Of a stretch of 64,000 nucleotides of DNA, positions 17,721 to 26,342 are shown in pieces (positions within the stretch are counted from its first letter, which is position 1; each line of letters begins with the position of its first letter). The position numbers and the translations under genes are program-made. Source of the stretch: Mycolicibacterium wolinskyi (GTDB lineage: Bacteria > Actinomycetota > Actinomycetes > Mycobacteriales > Mycobacteriaceae); contig NZ_LQQA01000034.1 of the NCBI RefSeq assembly GCF_002101965.1, forward strand, positions 1 through 64,000, given 5' to 3'. The notes under the pieces were generated by a model. The model was given only the letters and a program-made list of their open reading frames with translations. It was not told where the DNA came from and did no database searches.

Positions 17721-18863
17721 GTGAGCTTGCCTCCGCCGCCCCCGCCGGGTTCAGTGCCTCCACCTGGAGGGCCTTACCCACCGCAAGGTGGCGGCCCGGG
17801 CGGATATCCAGGGCCCGGATACCCCCAGCAGTGGCAGCAGCCGATGCAGCCTCAGCCACCTAAGCGTGGCAACGGTTGGAAGTGGGCATTGGGTGGTGTC
17901 GCTTTGTTGGCCATCATCGGCGTGACCGCTGCGGTCACGTTGTCCGTGGCGGGTGGCGGAAACGGTGATGGTTCTCCGACGGCGTCGCCACCTTCCCGTA
18001 GCGCCGCGAATTCGGATATCGCTAGTGCCAACGACACTGGGCCCGTTGGGATCATTACTGAAGACCCGTCATGTGCAGCCCAAAGCCCAGTTCTCATAAC
18101 GCTCGCTGAAAAAACAAACAATGGTTGGCCTGATCGGGATCCGACGACGCCTGCGACAGAGTGGACGCCGGAATTGCGTGCCAAATACGTAGCCTTCGGC
18201 GAAGCGATGCGCGGCGCCGCCGATCAGCTCGCCCCTCTTGCTAAACTCACGCCGCACAGAGTAATGCGAGAACTCTACGAGCAATTTATTGCGTATGCCC
18301 GCGCATATGCAGAAAGTATACCCACGTATGGCCCACGTGACGATTACTTCGTACGTGTGGCGAATCTCGCAAGCGATGCTATCGGCAATGTGTGCGCGGC
18401 GATTAGCTACGGATCTGCCGCTGCGCGCGCGCCGTTGGTGACTGCGCTCTCAGAGCCTTCCGAGGTGGCGCCGGTAGGGGACCCGACGAATCCACAAATG
18501 TTTCTGACGGAATCGAACCCGATTTGCGGAGAATGGGATAGCGCATTAACGCAGTTCTACAACGAAACATCGGAGTGGGAATCGACTGATCCTAACGTAC
18601 CCGCTGCACAATGGACTCCTGAACAGAGATCGCTCAACGATGGGGTTGCGCCGGTAATGCGGAGACTTGCCAATCAATTGCAAGTCTTGGGCGAACGTAG
18701 CGCGAACCCGACTTTGCGTGACTTCGCTCAGCTATCAGCGCAGTATCGACGGGCTTATGCGGCGGCGCTGCCCAGCTACACACCAGCCGACCACTATCTT
18801 GTGACGACCGCGCTGAAGTTGGGTGGCCTGGTCAATGTCGCATGCCAGTCAGTCAGTCAGTGA
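17721..18863 (+). CDS. Proline-rich single-pass membrane protein with a duplicated ectodomain
   Basis: A 380-residue protein of unknown function. The first ~55 residues are a Pro/Gly/Gln-rich cytosolic tail. One transmembrane helix follows (about 58-78), then a Ser/Asn linker and two copies of a ~115-residue domain outside the membrane. Each copy begins near a cysteine and has WTPE, a Tyr/Arg/Tyr-Ala helix, (I/L)PxYxPxDxY(F/L)V and a closing cysteine. GTG 17721 is preferred to TTG 17718 because GAAGGGA at 17707-17713 is well spaced. Codon choice is visibly less GC-biased than in the ESX-1 core genes, suggesting acquisition or fast divergence. It sits between espJ and espK, where M. tuberculosis has no such gene. 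Confidence 0.8.
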   Translation: MSLPPPPPPGSVPPPGGPYPPQGGGPGGYPGPGYPQQWQQPMQPQPPKRGNGWKWALGGVALLAIIGVTAAVTLSVAGGGNGDGSPTASPPSRSAANSDIASANDTGPVGIITEDPSCAAQSPVLITLAEKTNNGWPDRDPTTPATEWTPELRAKYVAFGEAMRGAADQLAPLAKLTPHRVMRELYEQFIAYARAYAESIPTYGPRDDYFVRVANLASDAIGNVCAAISYGSAAARAPLVTALSEPSEVAPVGDPTNPQMFLTESNPICGEWDSALTQFYNETSEWESTDPNVPAAQWTPEQRSLNDGVAPVMRRLANQLQVLGERSANPTLRDFAQLSAQYRRAYAAALPSYTPADHYLVTTALKLGGLVNVACQSVSQ

Positions 18864-18920
18864 CCAAAGCACGTATATGTACCACGCGGCATAGCCAGCT
18901 TCTCGGGGGTGAGATAGACA

Positions 18921-21179
18921 ATGGCAATCCAGCCTGATGACAGTGAGTACGGTGGTCAAACAGTCACCGGTGCCGGCTGGCCTCGAGTCGATGAGGATGT
19001 CATTGCCTCCGTTGCAGCTTCGTTTGAGAGCCTGAGAACGCATTTACGGGACGTAGTTGTGCCTGCCGCAGGGAGACAAAAGGTAACTTTGTCTGATTCG
19101 TGGGAGGGCACCGGATCGCAGTCCGCCTTAGGTGAGGCCGACGCAATCATTGGCGAACATGAAGCCAACGAAACGGAAGCGCAAGCGACGAGTCGCGCAC
19201 TGCGAAAGATGGAACTCGCCGTCGCTGTTGCGAAGGCGTTGGCAAATCAGACGGCGGAACAAGTCCAGAAAGATTGCGAGGCGATCAAAAACGAGGACGA
19301 TCCCCCCGAGGGAGAGAAGGACACTCGCGAATCACGGGTGGCAGAGCGAATCGTCGACGGCTACAACGAAAACGTCCGTATGGTCGCCGATGTAACTAAG
19401 CATCTAGCGGAAGAATTGGGGATTCCGCCAGACACACCTGGAGCCGACGGCAAGGTGCCGGCCGGCGCTCCCGGAGGCTCTGACCCGGCCGGAGGAGGGC
19501 AAGGAGGTGGAGATGACGCTGAGGGCCAGGCCACGGGGACGCCGCCGCCACCACCTTTGCCTGCACCGACACCTCCAGTCCTATCGACATGGCGCGGCGG
19601 TGGAGGATCAGCAGATGGCAAAGGTACACAGGCTCCGAAGCCAGCTCAATCAGCGCCAGCGCAACCCCCAGCGGTAGGCGGACACGACGGGGCGGGTGCT
19701 GCCGAGGGTACGGGTACAAACACACCAAAGCCGACGTTACCGGCAGTGGAGGACCCCTCCCCAAGCGTAAACGAACCTTCGGTAGGTCTGCCTTCTGGCA
19801 CCCCAGGACTGGGTGCTCCGCCACCATCACCCGGTGGTGGATCGCAGACTCCACAGACGTCCCGCCCTTCATCGGGTGGCTCCGGTATGGACAGCACCTC
19901 GCCAATGAGTGCGACTGGGCAGCAGGGGAATCCGGCTGCAGCAGCCGCGGGTCCCGCGACGCCGATGGATCAGTTCCAGAAGGGCATGGCGGAGGCAGCC
20001 AAGGCAGGTGGGGCGCCGCAGTCGTCGGGGCCGACCACCCCATCGCAGCCTCTCGGTGCGCCGCCGACCTCGCAGCCGCTTACTGCACAGCCGCCGCCAA
20101 CTGCGGCCGCGCCCCCTTCGCCCGCCGGGCCGCAAGCCGCACCGGCGGCGGCCACTGGCGGAATGTCGGGTGCCGGGCCCGCTCCCGTTGGTCCGCCAGC
20201 CGGTGCAGGTGCTCCCACGGGCACTCCAATGCCACTGGGGCCGCCACCAACAGCGCCACCGTCGGGCCCTGTCGCGCCGACGGCTCCCGCGGCGCCAGTC
20301 GCACCGCCACCGGCCGCGGCCGGCGCAGCGGCGAACACTGCCGCTATTGGCGCAGCACCGGTTCCGGTGACGGCTGCACGCGCCCAACGAGATGCGGCAG
20401 CCGCAGCGATGCGTCGTCAGTCGGGCACTGACCCGGTCCAGATCGCGAGGCGAATTGCCGCGGCCCTCAATGCGCCTCCGTCTGTCCCTGATTTCGATTG
20501 GAATTTCGTTTGGGCCACGGCTCTGACCGTAGATGGCACGATCGTCGTGGCCAATTCCTATGGCCTCGCCTATATTCCGGCGGGCGTCAATCTGCCGACC
20601 CAAGTTCGCATGGCCACGGCAGACGAGTCGATACCGCCGGGCGAGCGTGCCAAGTGGGCGGCCTACCCGTATCTCGCCCTGCAGGGTTGGGCGCAGCATA
20701 CGGGCACCTCACTGCGGGCGGTGTTCGGCACCGACGATCAACTGCAGGGCATAGACCCGGGCGCTCCGAAAATCATTCTGCTGGAACAGGACATTCCTCC
20801 GGATGGCACGATGCAGGGCCGCAGTCGACTAGAAGTGGTTGCGCCAGAGGCGGCGGCGCGCCTGGCTTCGGTCAGGGACGCCGATCTAACTAACTTGCTG
20901 CCGCTGCGGCCCGCTGACGATACTCCGCCCGCTGACAACACCGACGCACTGTGGTTCGACATGCTCAAACCCCTCATGCAGTCCGGGACGGGCACCGAGA
21001 TCGCGCATCTTGAGGCGTTCGTCGCCTACGCGAACAATGAATACGAGTTGGCTCTTCATCGCGCACACACCGCGCCTGATGCTGTCGCGCAGCGCGCGGC
21101 TATCGCTGACTGGGTGTATTGGCAGCACGTCAGCGTTCTGGTTAGCGACGGATTAGTGGGCTCGGCGCCGAAGGGGTGA
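18921..21179 (+). CDS. espK: EspK, ESX-1 secretion-associated protein
   Basis: A 752-residue protein. The first ~165 residues are a helical PPE/WXG-like domain (SWEGTGSQSA holds the W-x-G). Residues ~170-490 are a Pro/Ala/Gly-rich linker. The C-terminal ~240 residues form the conserved EspK domain, beginning IARRIAAALNAPP and containing GTIVVANSYGLAYIP, which I recognise as the M. tuberculosis EspK C-terminus. In other species EspK binds EspB and helps bring it to the secretion machine. GGGGGTGAG precedes ATG 18921. It reads rightward, toward espL/espB, whereas espK in M. tuberculosis reads the same way as espL/espB. Confidence 0.9.
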   Translation: MAIQPDDSEYGGQTVTGAGWPRVDEDVIASVAASFESLRTHLRDVVVPAAGRQKVTLSDSWEGTGSQSALGEADAIIGEHEANETEAQATSRALRKMELAVAVAKALANQTAEQVQKDCEAIKNEDDPPEGEKDTRESRVAERIVDGYNENVRMVADVTKHLAEELGIPPDTPGADGKVPAGAPGGSDPAGGGQGGGDDAEGQATGTPPPPPLPAPTPPVLSTWRGGGGSADGKGTQAPKPAQSAPAQPPAVGGHDGAGAAEGTGTNTPKPTLPAVEDPSPSVNEPSVGLPSGTPGLGAPPPSPGGGSQTPQTSRPSSGGSGMDSTSPMSATGQQGNPAAAAAGPATPMDQFQKGMAEAAKAGGAPQSSGPTTPSQPLGAPPTSQPLTAQPPPTAAAPPSPAGPQAAPAAATGGMSGAGPAPVGPPAGAGAPTGTPMPLGPPPTAPPSGPVAPTAPAAPVAPPPAAAGAAANTAAIGAAPVPVTAARAQRDAAAAAMRRQSGTDPVQIARRIAAALNAPPSVPDFDWNFVWATALTVDGTIVVANSYGLAYIPAGVNLPTQVRMATADESIPPGERAKWAAYPYLALQGWAQHTGTSLRAVFGTDDQLQGIDPGAPKIILLEQDIPPDGTMQGRSRLEVVAPEAAARLASVRDADLTNLLPLRPADDTPPADNTDALWFDMLKPLMQSGTGTEIAHLEAFVAYANNEYELALHRAHTAPDAVAQRAAIADWVYWQHVSVLVSDGLVGSAPKG

Positions 21180-21193
21180 GCCGACGGCTACGT

Positions 21194-21223
21194 GGGCTGA
21201 GACGCGAAAAATCATCTCAGCCC
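21194..21223. terminator. Hairpin between convergent espK and espL
   Basis: Inverted repeat GGGCTGAGA (21194-21202) and TCTCAGCCC (21215-21223) with a 12-nt A-rich loop. It lies between the espK stop (21179) and the espL stop (21234) and can serve both strands. Confidence 0.6.
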
Positions 21224-21233
21224 TCGAAACCGC

Positions 21234-21563
21234 CTAGGGCTCTTCCGCAGTCAAACGCGCGACGGCCTCGTCGAGTCGTGCGCGGTCAGCGTCAATCGAC
21301 GCTGTCGCCGCCGCTGTCGCCTTCTGCAGTGCCTCGTTGAGACGCTGTTCGACGGTGCTGGCCCCGAGCCTGAGCAGCCCGTCCTCGATGAACACCGACG
21401 TCAGGTGGTGGTGGCCATTGAGAGACACCTCGACCGTGTCGGTTTCGTCTGAGGCGGTAAACGTTTGACTGCTCATGCGGTGCAATTGGTCATCCATGAG
21501 CGACTGAAGCTGCTGCGCTTGCCGCAGCACAGCAGCAACTTGTGGGTGTACATCGTCAGTCAC
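21234..21563 (-). CDS. espL: EspL, YbaB-like ESX-1 protein
   Basis: A 109-residue small cytosolic protein of the YbaB/EbfC fold, likely a chaperone or stabiliser for EspB and other Esp proteins. The core segment TDTVEVSLNGHHHLTSVFIEDGLL matches the DEAETVEVTINGH region of M. tuberculosis EspL as I recall it. The GTG start at 21563 shares one base with the espB stop (TAGTG), so translation is coupled. It is the last gene of the leftward run mycP1-eccE1-espB-espL. Confidence 0.9.
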   Translation of the reverse strand: MTDDVHPQVAAVLRQAQQLQSLMDDQLHRMSSQTFTASDETDTVEVSLNGHHHLTSVFIEDGLLRLGASTVEQRLNEALQKATAAATASIDADRARLDEAVARLTAEEP

Positions 21564-23164
21564 TAGTCGTTGCCTTTCTGCGGGCGCCGACGCCGCGGGT
21601 CCTGATGGCCGATCATCGCCTCAGTGTGTGCGCGGTCTTCGACGTAGAGATCCTCGTCGGGACTGAGATTCGGATCGCGGCGCTTGTCCTTGCCCTGATT
21701 CTGACCGCCGGCGCCATGCCCCATGCCGCCCATGCCACCCATGCCCATGCCACCGCCCATACCGCCTCCTGAAGCAGCGGGAGCGACTGGTCCGCCGCCG
21801 CGCGCATTTGAAGGCCCTGTGGGAGCGACAGTTTCAGCGCCCACAGCGGGACCCAGCGGTGCCGACGGGATCCCCCCGCCTCCGCCGCCGCCACCACCCG
21901 ATCCGGCGCCGCCGCCTCCGCCACCTCCGAGGCCTGCCGGCTTGAGGCTTGGATCTTCGAGCCCAGGCATACTCGGCGTGCCGCTAGGCCCGCTCGGCAT
22001 TCCACCGCTGGGGGCGCCACCCCCTGAACCGGAGGGAGAGCCGCCGCCTGATGGTGAGCCTCCACCGCCCGAAGGAGAACCGCCGCCACCGGCGGGCGAT
22101 CCAGATGGAGACTTCTCAGCACCGGCCGCACTTGCCGGTGACATTGTCGGTTCACTCGATGGCGCGCCGGATGGTGCGCCTCCTCCTCCGCCGCCGCCAC
22201 CATTCTGTTCGGGTCCGCCGGGCGCCTTCTCGTCACCTTCGTTGGGCTTCTTAGCCTTACGCGGATCGCCGTTACTCTTGACGGGGCTCACCTTCGCAGC
22301 TCCAGAAGGTGGATTCGGAATGTCCGATAGCGGTGGGTTCGCGATGGCGGCGCTGTAGGCTACGAGTGCGTTCTTGGAGCGCTCGAACAGGTCGCTGTAC
22401 GTGGATTGAGCAGACCTCCAGGCCACGCGATCACCGGCCCTCTTCGCGTCCTCCATCGCCTTCTCGGCAGCTTCGATCTCCTGCACAGTCGGATGGGCGC
22501 GCTTGGCTTCGTCGTGCGCGTCGGCGAACTTCTCTGCGTGATTCGCTGCATACTCGTAGTAGTCACCAAGGTCGAACAGCCAGTTCTTGTGCGCCACAAG
22601 GGCGTCCCCGGCGGCTTCGGCTGAAGTACCGTCCCAGCTGACGCCGCCGAGGGAAAAGTTGTCGGAATGCGTACGCAGATCGTTCTTCAATCGGCGGGCG
22701 TCGGCTGCGTATGTGCGCATCGATGATGAATCGCCGCCCTCCAACGCCCGTGCGGCGAGCTTCATGTCGACATACGGGCCGGTATCGCCGCCCGGCATCG
22801 CCGGCATGAGCGGAGTTGCAACGGTGGCTGGAACCGCTGCCGGCAACGCCGGATTCACCGGTATAGGTTCGGACGGAATGTGCTGATCGGGATGAGCCAG
22901 TTGCTCGCGGGCCCGGTCGTCGATCTTTCGGTAAACGACGGCCGCTTCCGTGAGAACGGACGCCAGTCGCAGAGCTTCACTATTGCCCGCTGCCACATGG
23001 CTTTTAAGAGTGTTGGCGGTCGCCCGAAGCTGAGCGGTCGCGGCTTGAACGAAGATCAGTCCGCATGGCGCTGTGGGCAATGGAAGGTTGTCGAGTTTCT
23101 CCTCGCGAAGCTGGGTCGCCTTCGCGTTGAGATCACTCTCTTCTACCCGTAATTCTTCTCCCAT
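21563..23164 (-). CDS. espB: EspB, secreted ESX-1 substrate
   Basis: A 533-residue secreted protein, cleaved by MycP1 and able to form oligomeric rings in other species. The N-terminal ~280 residues are the PE-PPE-like helical fusion, with SWDGTSAEAAG as the W-x-G turn. After this comes a long Gly/Pro/Ser-rich tail. The extreme C-terminus has GGIPSAPLGPAVG and LYVEDRAHTEAMIG, matching M. tuberculosis EspB. The frame is open to 23329 but the ATG at 23164 has AGGGGGAA before it and lies just after eccE1, so that start is used. It is longer than the 460-residue M. tuberculosis protein, mainly through the tail. Confidence 0.93.
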   Translation of the reverse strand: MGEELRVEESDLNAKATQLREEKLDNLPLPTAPCGLIFVQAATAQLRATANTLKSHVAAGNSEALRLASVLTEAAVVYRKIDDRAREQLAHPDQHIPSEPIPVNPALPAAVPATVATPLMPAMPGGDTGPYVDMKLAARALEGGDSSSMRTYAADARRLKNDLRTHSDNFSLGGVSWDGTSAEAAGDALVAHKNWLFDLGDYYEYAANHAEKFADAHDEAKRAHPTVQEIEAAEKAMEDAKRAGDRVAWRSAQSTYSDLFERSKNALVAYSAAIANPPLSDIPNPPSGAAKVSPVKSNGDPRKAKKPNEGDEKAPGGPEQNGGGGGGGGAPSGAPSSEPTMSPASAAGAEKSPSGSPAGGGGSPSGGGGSPSGGGSPSGSGGGAPSGGMPSGPSGTPSMPGLEDPSLKPAGLGGGGGGGAGSGGGGGGGGGIPSAPLGPAVGAETVAPTGPSNARGGGPVAPAASGGGMGGGMGMGGMGGMGHGAGGQNQGKDKRRDPNLSPDEDLYVEDRAHTEAMIGHQDPRRRRPQKGND

Positions 23165-23172
23165 GGTTCCCC

Positions 23173-24567
23173 CTACTGCTCCAACGCCATCTGATAGCGG
23201 CTCTCTTCGCGTGGATTGATCAGCCGGATCGGCAGTTGCCGGTGCCGTGGCGTATCGATGAAGTTGGGCCGCAAGATCACTCGGCCAACACCTTGGTGGG
23301 GCCCGAGATAGGTCGTCGCATTCGGCCATGCGACTCGAGGCGTTCGGCCGACGCGCCCGTTGATCATCGTGGCGAACTCGCGAAATTGCGGTCCCAAGGT
23401 GATTACGGCGCCGGACGCCGCTGCTCGAATCACGAACTGTGTAAAGAGCCTTGCGTCGCCGAGGTTGATGCTGACATCGACGTCGTCGAATGGCATGTAC
23501 ACGGGGTAGCGGTCGGATGTCTCGCCGACGAGCACGCCCGCCGAACCGATCGGCAGGTCATAGTGCTTGTCGGTGACCGGGGTGAGGCCTTGCAAGGCCG
23601 CTCGCTGGCCACCGAACAGGCACGAAAAGCCGCGCGGGGTAGTGGGATTCGCCAGAGTTGTCAGCAGAACGGTGCTGGTAGGTGCCGCACCCGGGCGTAT
23701 GCGCACCCGGGTCGTGGTGTGATCGGCCCGTGCCGACCACCACACATCGGGCCCGCCCGGTGCGTTGTAGGCCGCGGTGAACGTGCTGCGGCCCTTGATC
23801 GCCGACCACGTCTCGCGCTCGAAGCTGATCTCGGTGGCCTTGTCGTAGTCGTCGAAGCTGCGTGAGCATCGCGCGTCGATACCGTTGCTGGCCAACTGGT
23901 CCGCGATACGCGTCGTCGATGCCACGAGGTAGCGCGCCAGGCCCGAGACCCCGGCATCGCGGCGCAGTGCCGACCGCCGGGTTTTCTCCGGGTCCGCCCG
24001 AAGCACAATCCATGTGCGCCGGTTCGCCGGCGCGGGATACGGGCCGACGACCTGCTCGTAGAGCGCCACGAGGCTGGCCGGGGCCGTCTTGCCGACCCGG
24101 TAGCCCGCCGACACCACGTCGGCCTCCAAGTCGGGGCAATGAGCTTCGAGCAGCTCCTCGACGAGCTTCGTGCTCACGATGTCATCCGACACCGCGTTGC
24201 CGTTGACGATCACGGTCGGTGTGAAAGGCCTTGGCACCAGCTCGATCACGGCGATCAGATAATCGCCCTGCCAGCGGACCGCGACATGATCGCCGGGCAT
24301 GACGGTGGACCCGACCGCCGGCTCGGAAGCCACATCGGGTGTGCTGCGGTGGCGGCGACGCCACGAGAAGATCGCGACCACCCAGCCGGTGAGCCGGCGC
24401 CCACGGATGGTGAGCACCGAGAAGATCGCGATGAGCACCGACAGCGTGATCCCCAACCACATGAGGTTGAAGTGCAGGCACACCGCGATGCACGCCGGGA
24501 TGAGCGCCGCCGTCCAGATCGCGTGGCCGGTGGTGAACCGAAAGCCGAACTGTCGCAAGAAGTTCAT
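23173..24567 (-). CDS. eccE1: EccE1, ESX-1 membrane component
   Basis: A 464-residue peripheral subunit of the EccB-C-D-E complex. Two N-terminal transmembrane helices (about 15-57) are followed by a cytosolic domain. ATG 24567 overlaps the mycP1 stop (ATGA) and gives the family length; the extra frame up to 24744 is a shadow of mycP1. It is followed 8 nt later by espB. Confidence 0.95.
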   Translation of the reverse strand: MNFLRQFGFRFTTGHAIWTAALIPACIAVCLHFNLMWLGITLSVLIAIFSVLTIRGRRLTGWVVAIFSWRRRHRSTPDVASEPAVGSTVMPGDHVAVRWQGDYLIAVIELVPRPFTPTVIVNGNAVSDDIVSTKLVEELLEAHCPDLEADVVSAGYRVGKTAPASLVALYEQVVGPYPAPANRRTWIVLRADPEKTRRSALRRDAGVSGLARYLVASTTRIADQLASNGIDARCSRSFDDYDKATEISFERETWSAIKGRSTFTAAYNAPGGPDVWWSARADHTTTRVRIRPGAAPTSTVLLTTLANPTTPRGFSCLFGGQRAALQGLTPVTDKHYDLPIGSAGVLVGETSDRYPVYMPFDDVDVSINLGDARLFTQFVIRAAASGAVITLGPQFREFATMINGRVGRTPRVAWPNATTYLGPHQGVGRVILRPNFIDTPRHRQLPIRLINPREESRYQMALEQ

Positions 24568-25913
24568 CGCCGGCGCCTCAGCGCGCGCCGTGCCATGGCG
24601 CCGATGCCCAGGATCAGGGCCAGCGACACCCCGGCGACCACGACGGCGGTGATCGGGCCGCGGTCTGGCGGCGGAATGTAGACCGGAGGCGGAACTTCCT
24701 TCACCCGGAACGGAGCCTTCTCCGGCCCGTCGGGCACCTCCCACGTCAGCGCGGCGACCGGGTCGACGACGCCGGCACCGACATAGTTGTCGACGCCTCC
24801 GCCCGGGTGGCGCGCGGTTGCGGTGATGCGGTTGATGATTTGTGCCGGACTCAGATCTGGGAAGCGCTGTTTGAGCAGCGCGGCCAAGCCGGACACATAG
24901 GCCGCCGAGAAGGACGTGCCGTTGAGCGGAACCGGACCGTCCTCACCGGGCGTGGCGTTGACGGGCTGGCCGTCGTAGCCGAGCGAGATGAGGTTCTCGC
25001 CGGGAGCCGCTGCGCCGACCCATGGGCCCGACATCGAGAAATTGCTGGGCTGCCCGTTCTGTCCGATGCTGCCGACTGTCAGCACCAGCGGGTCATACCA
25101 GGCCGGGCTGACGATCGTCTGCACCTGCTTCCAGCCCCGCGGATCGGCTGGGATGGACGGATCGGGTGGCGGGTTCTGCGTGCAGTCCTGGCCGGTGTTG
25201 CCGGCCGCCACGACGATGACTGCGTTCTTCACGTTCACGGCGTAGTTGATGGCCGCACCCAGGCTGGTCTCGTCGATACGGCGGGTCACCTTGTAGCAGG
25301 CCGCCTCGCTGATGTTGATCACCTGCGCACCGAGGTTGGCCGCATGGACGACGGCGCGGGCGAGGCTGCGGATGGAACCTGCCGTCTGGGTGGTGTTCGG
25401 GTCGTTGGGATCCTGCCGCGAACCCTTGGGCTGGAACGCGACGGACGTCTGGCGCAGCGAAAGCAGGCGGGCATCCGGCGCGACGCCGACGAAGCCGTCG
25501 GTGGGCGCGGGCCGCCCGGCAATGATCGCGGCAGTCATCGTCCCGTGGGCATCACAGTCGGACATACCGTTGCCTGCTGCGTCGACAAAGTCGCCACCCG
25601 GCTCCGCGGGAACGCGAGGTGATCCCTGCACGCCCGTGTCGATCACAGCCACAGTTACTCCGGCGCCGGTTGCGAACTTCTGGGCCTCTGCGATCCGAAG
25701 GTAGTCATTCGCCCATGGCTTGTCCGCGAAATTCGTGTTGGGCAGAACCGTCGGAGCGGCGCAGATCTTGCGCTGCTCCATCGGCTGATCCGGGCCCGTT
25801 TCGTCAGGTGGGACCGCTGCGGCATCGATCATGGGCGGGTCGATCGCCCACGCCGGAGGAGCACTGAAGAAAGCCAGCAACAAAGCCAGCAGCATTACGG
25901 CTATGCGACGCAC
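24564..25913 (-). CDS. mycP1: MycP1, membrane-anchored subtilisin-like mycosin
   Basis: A 449-residue serine protease that caps the ESX-1 membrane complex on the periplasmic side and cleaves EspB. A signal peptide (cleavage after AWA, about residue 23) is followed by the S8 domain with triad Asp92 (VIDTG), His123 (DAHGT) and Ser334 (NGTSFSA); Asn239 is the oxyanion residue. A proline-rich stretch and a C-terminal anchor helix (about 420-440) follow. GTG 25913 has GGGGGAG about 8 nt upstream. It is the first gene of the leftward run and is divergent from the toxin module. Confidence 0.97.
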   Translation of the reverse strand: MRRIAVMLLALLLAFFSAPPAWAIDPPMIDAAAVPPDETGPDQPMEQRKICAAPTVLPNTNFADKPWANDYLRIAEAQKFATGAGVTVAVIDTGVQGSPRVPAEPGGDFVDAAGNGMSDCDAHGTMTAAIIAGRPAPTDGFVGVAPDARLLSLRQTSVAFQPKGSRQDPNDPNTTQTAGSIRSLARAVVHAANLGAQVINISEAACYKVTRRIDETSLGAAINYAVNVKNAVIVVAAGNTGQDCTQNPPPDPSIPADPRGWKQVQTIVSPAWYDPLVLTVGSIGQNGQPSNFSMSGPWVGAAAPGENLISLGYDGQPVNATPGEDGPVPLNGTSFSAAYVSGLAALLKQRFPDLSPAQIINRITATARHPGGGVDNYVGAGVVDPVAALTWEVPDGPEKAPFRVKEVPPPVYIPPPDRGPITAVVVAGVSLALILGIGAMARRALRRRR

Positions 25914-26342
25914 GCCTCACACTCCCCCGATGAAATTCGACCCGCCTGCAGTGTGCTGATGCACATCTGGCAAACAAGCCAATGTCCGCTCTGAAATGCA
26001 TCTTCTCACGTCAAGCCGACTGGCTAATGGCACGGGGGCAATCATAAGGGGACGCAGAGAAGTGCGATGACGCTTCTTGCCTTTGACCGGGCCTGGCGGG
26101 CATTCCAGGGTGGTCATCCTCGCCGAAAGGGGTAGCTCTTCACCCGTCTCGCCTCTCGAATTTTGCGTCCAGGAGGGCAGGCGGTGCGGGATAGCATTCA
26201 CACAGCAAAGAAGGAAGCAACGCGTGCTCTATCGGCAAAGTCAATGGCGCCGTGATGCTTGACGTCATGAATCTCGGCGGCGCTGAGAGGAGTCGCGGGC
26301 TGGCGCGGTATTCGGGTGAGCCAGGCTGCGGAAGGGGGTCAG
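25914..26342. other. Intergenic region between mycP1 and the EsxF-like gene
   Basis: This 429-bp divergent region must hold promoters for the mycP1 run and the toxin module. I see a perfect 8-bp palindrome TGACGTCA at 26260-26267 and the EsxF-like Shine-Dalgarno at 26331-26338. No -35/-10 pair stands out. Small frames here (for example 26077-26262) have no Shine-Dalgarno and arginine-rich composition and are not called. Confidence 0.5.

Noticed and set aside
19440..20400. Possible DNA repeat array within espK
   Set aside because: The repetitiveness is codon-level Pro/Ala/Gly low complexity, not a repeat array or CRISPR.
26077..26262. 61-codon frame in the mycP1-toxin gap
   Set aside because: No Shine-Dalgarno, arginine-rich, no similarity to anything recognised.
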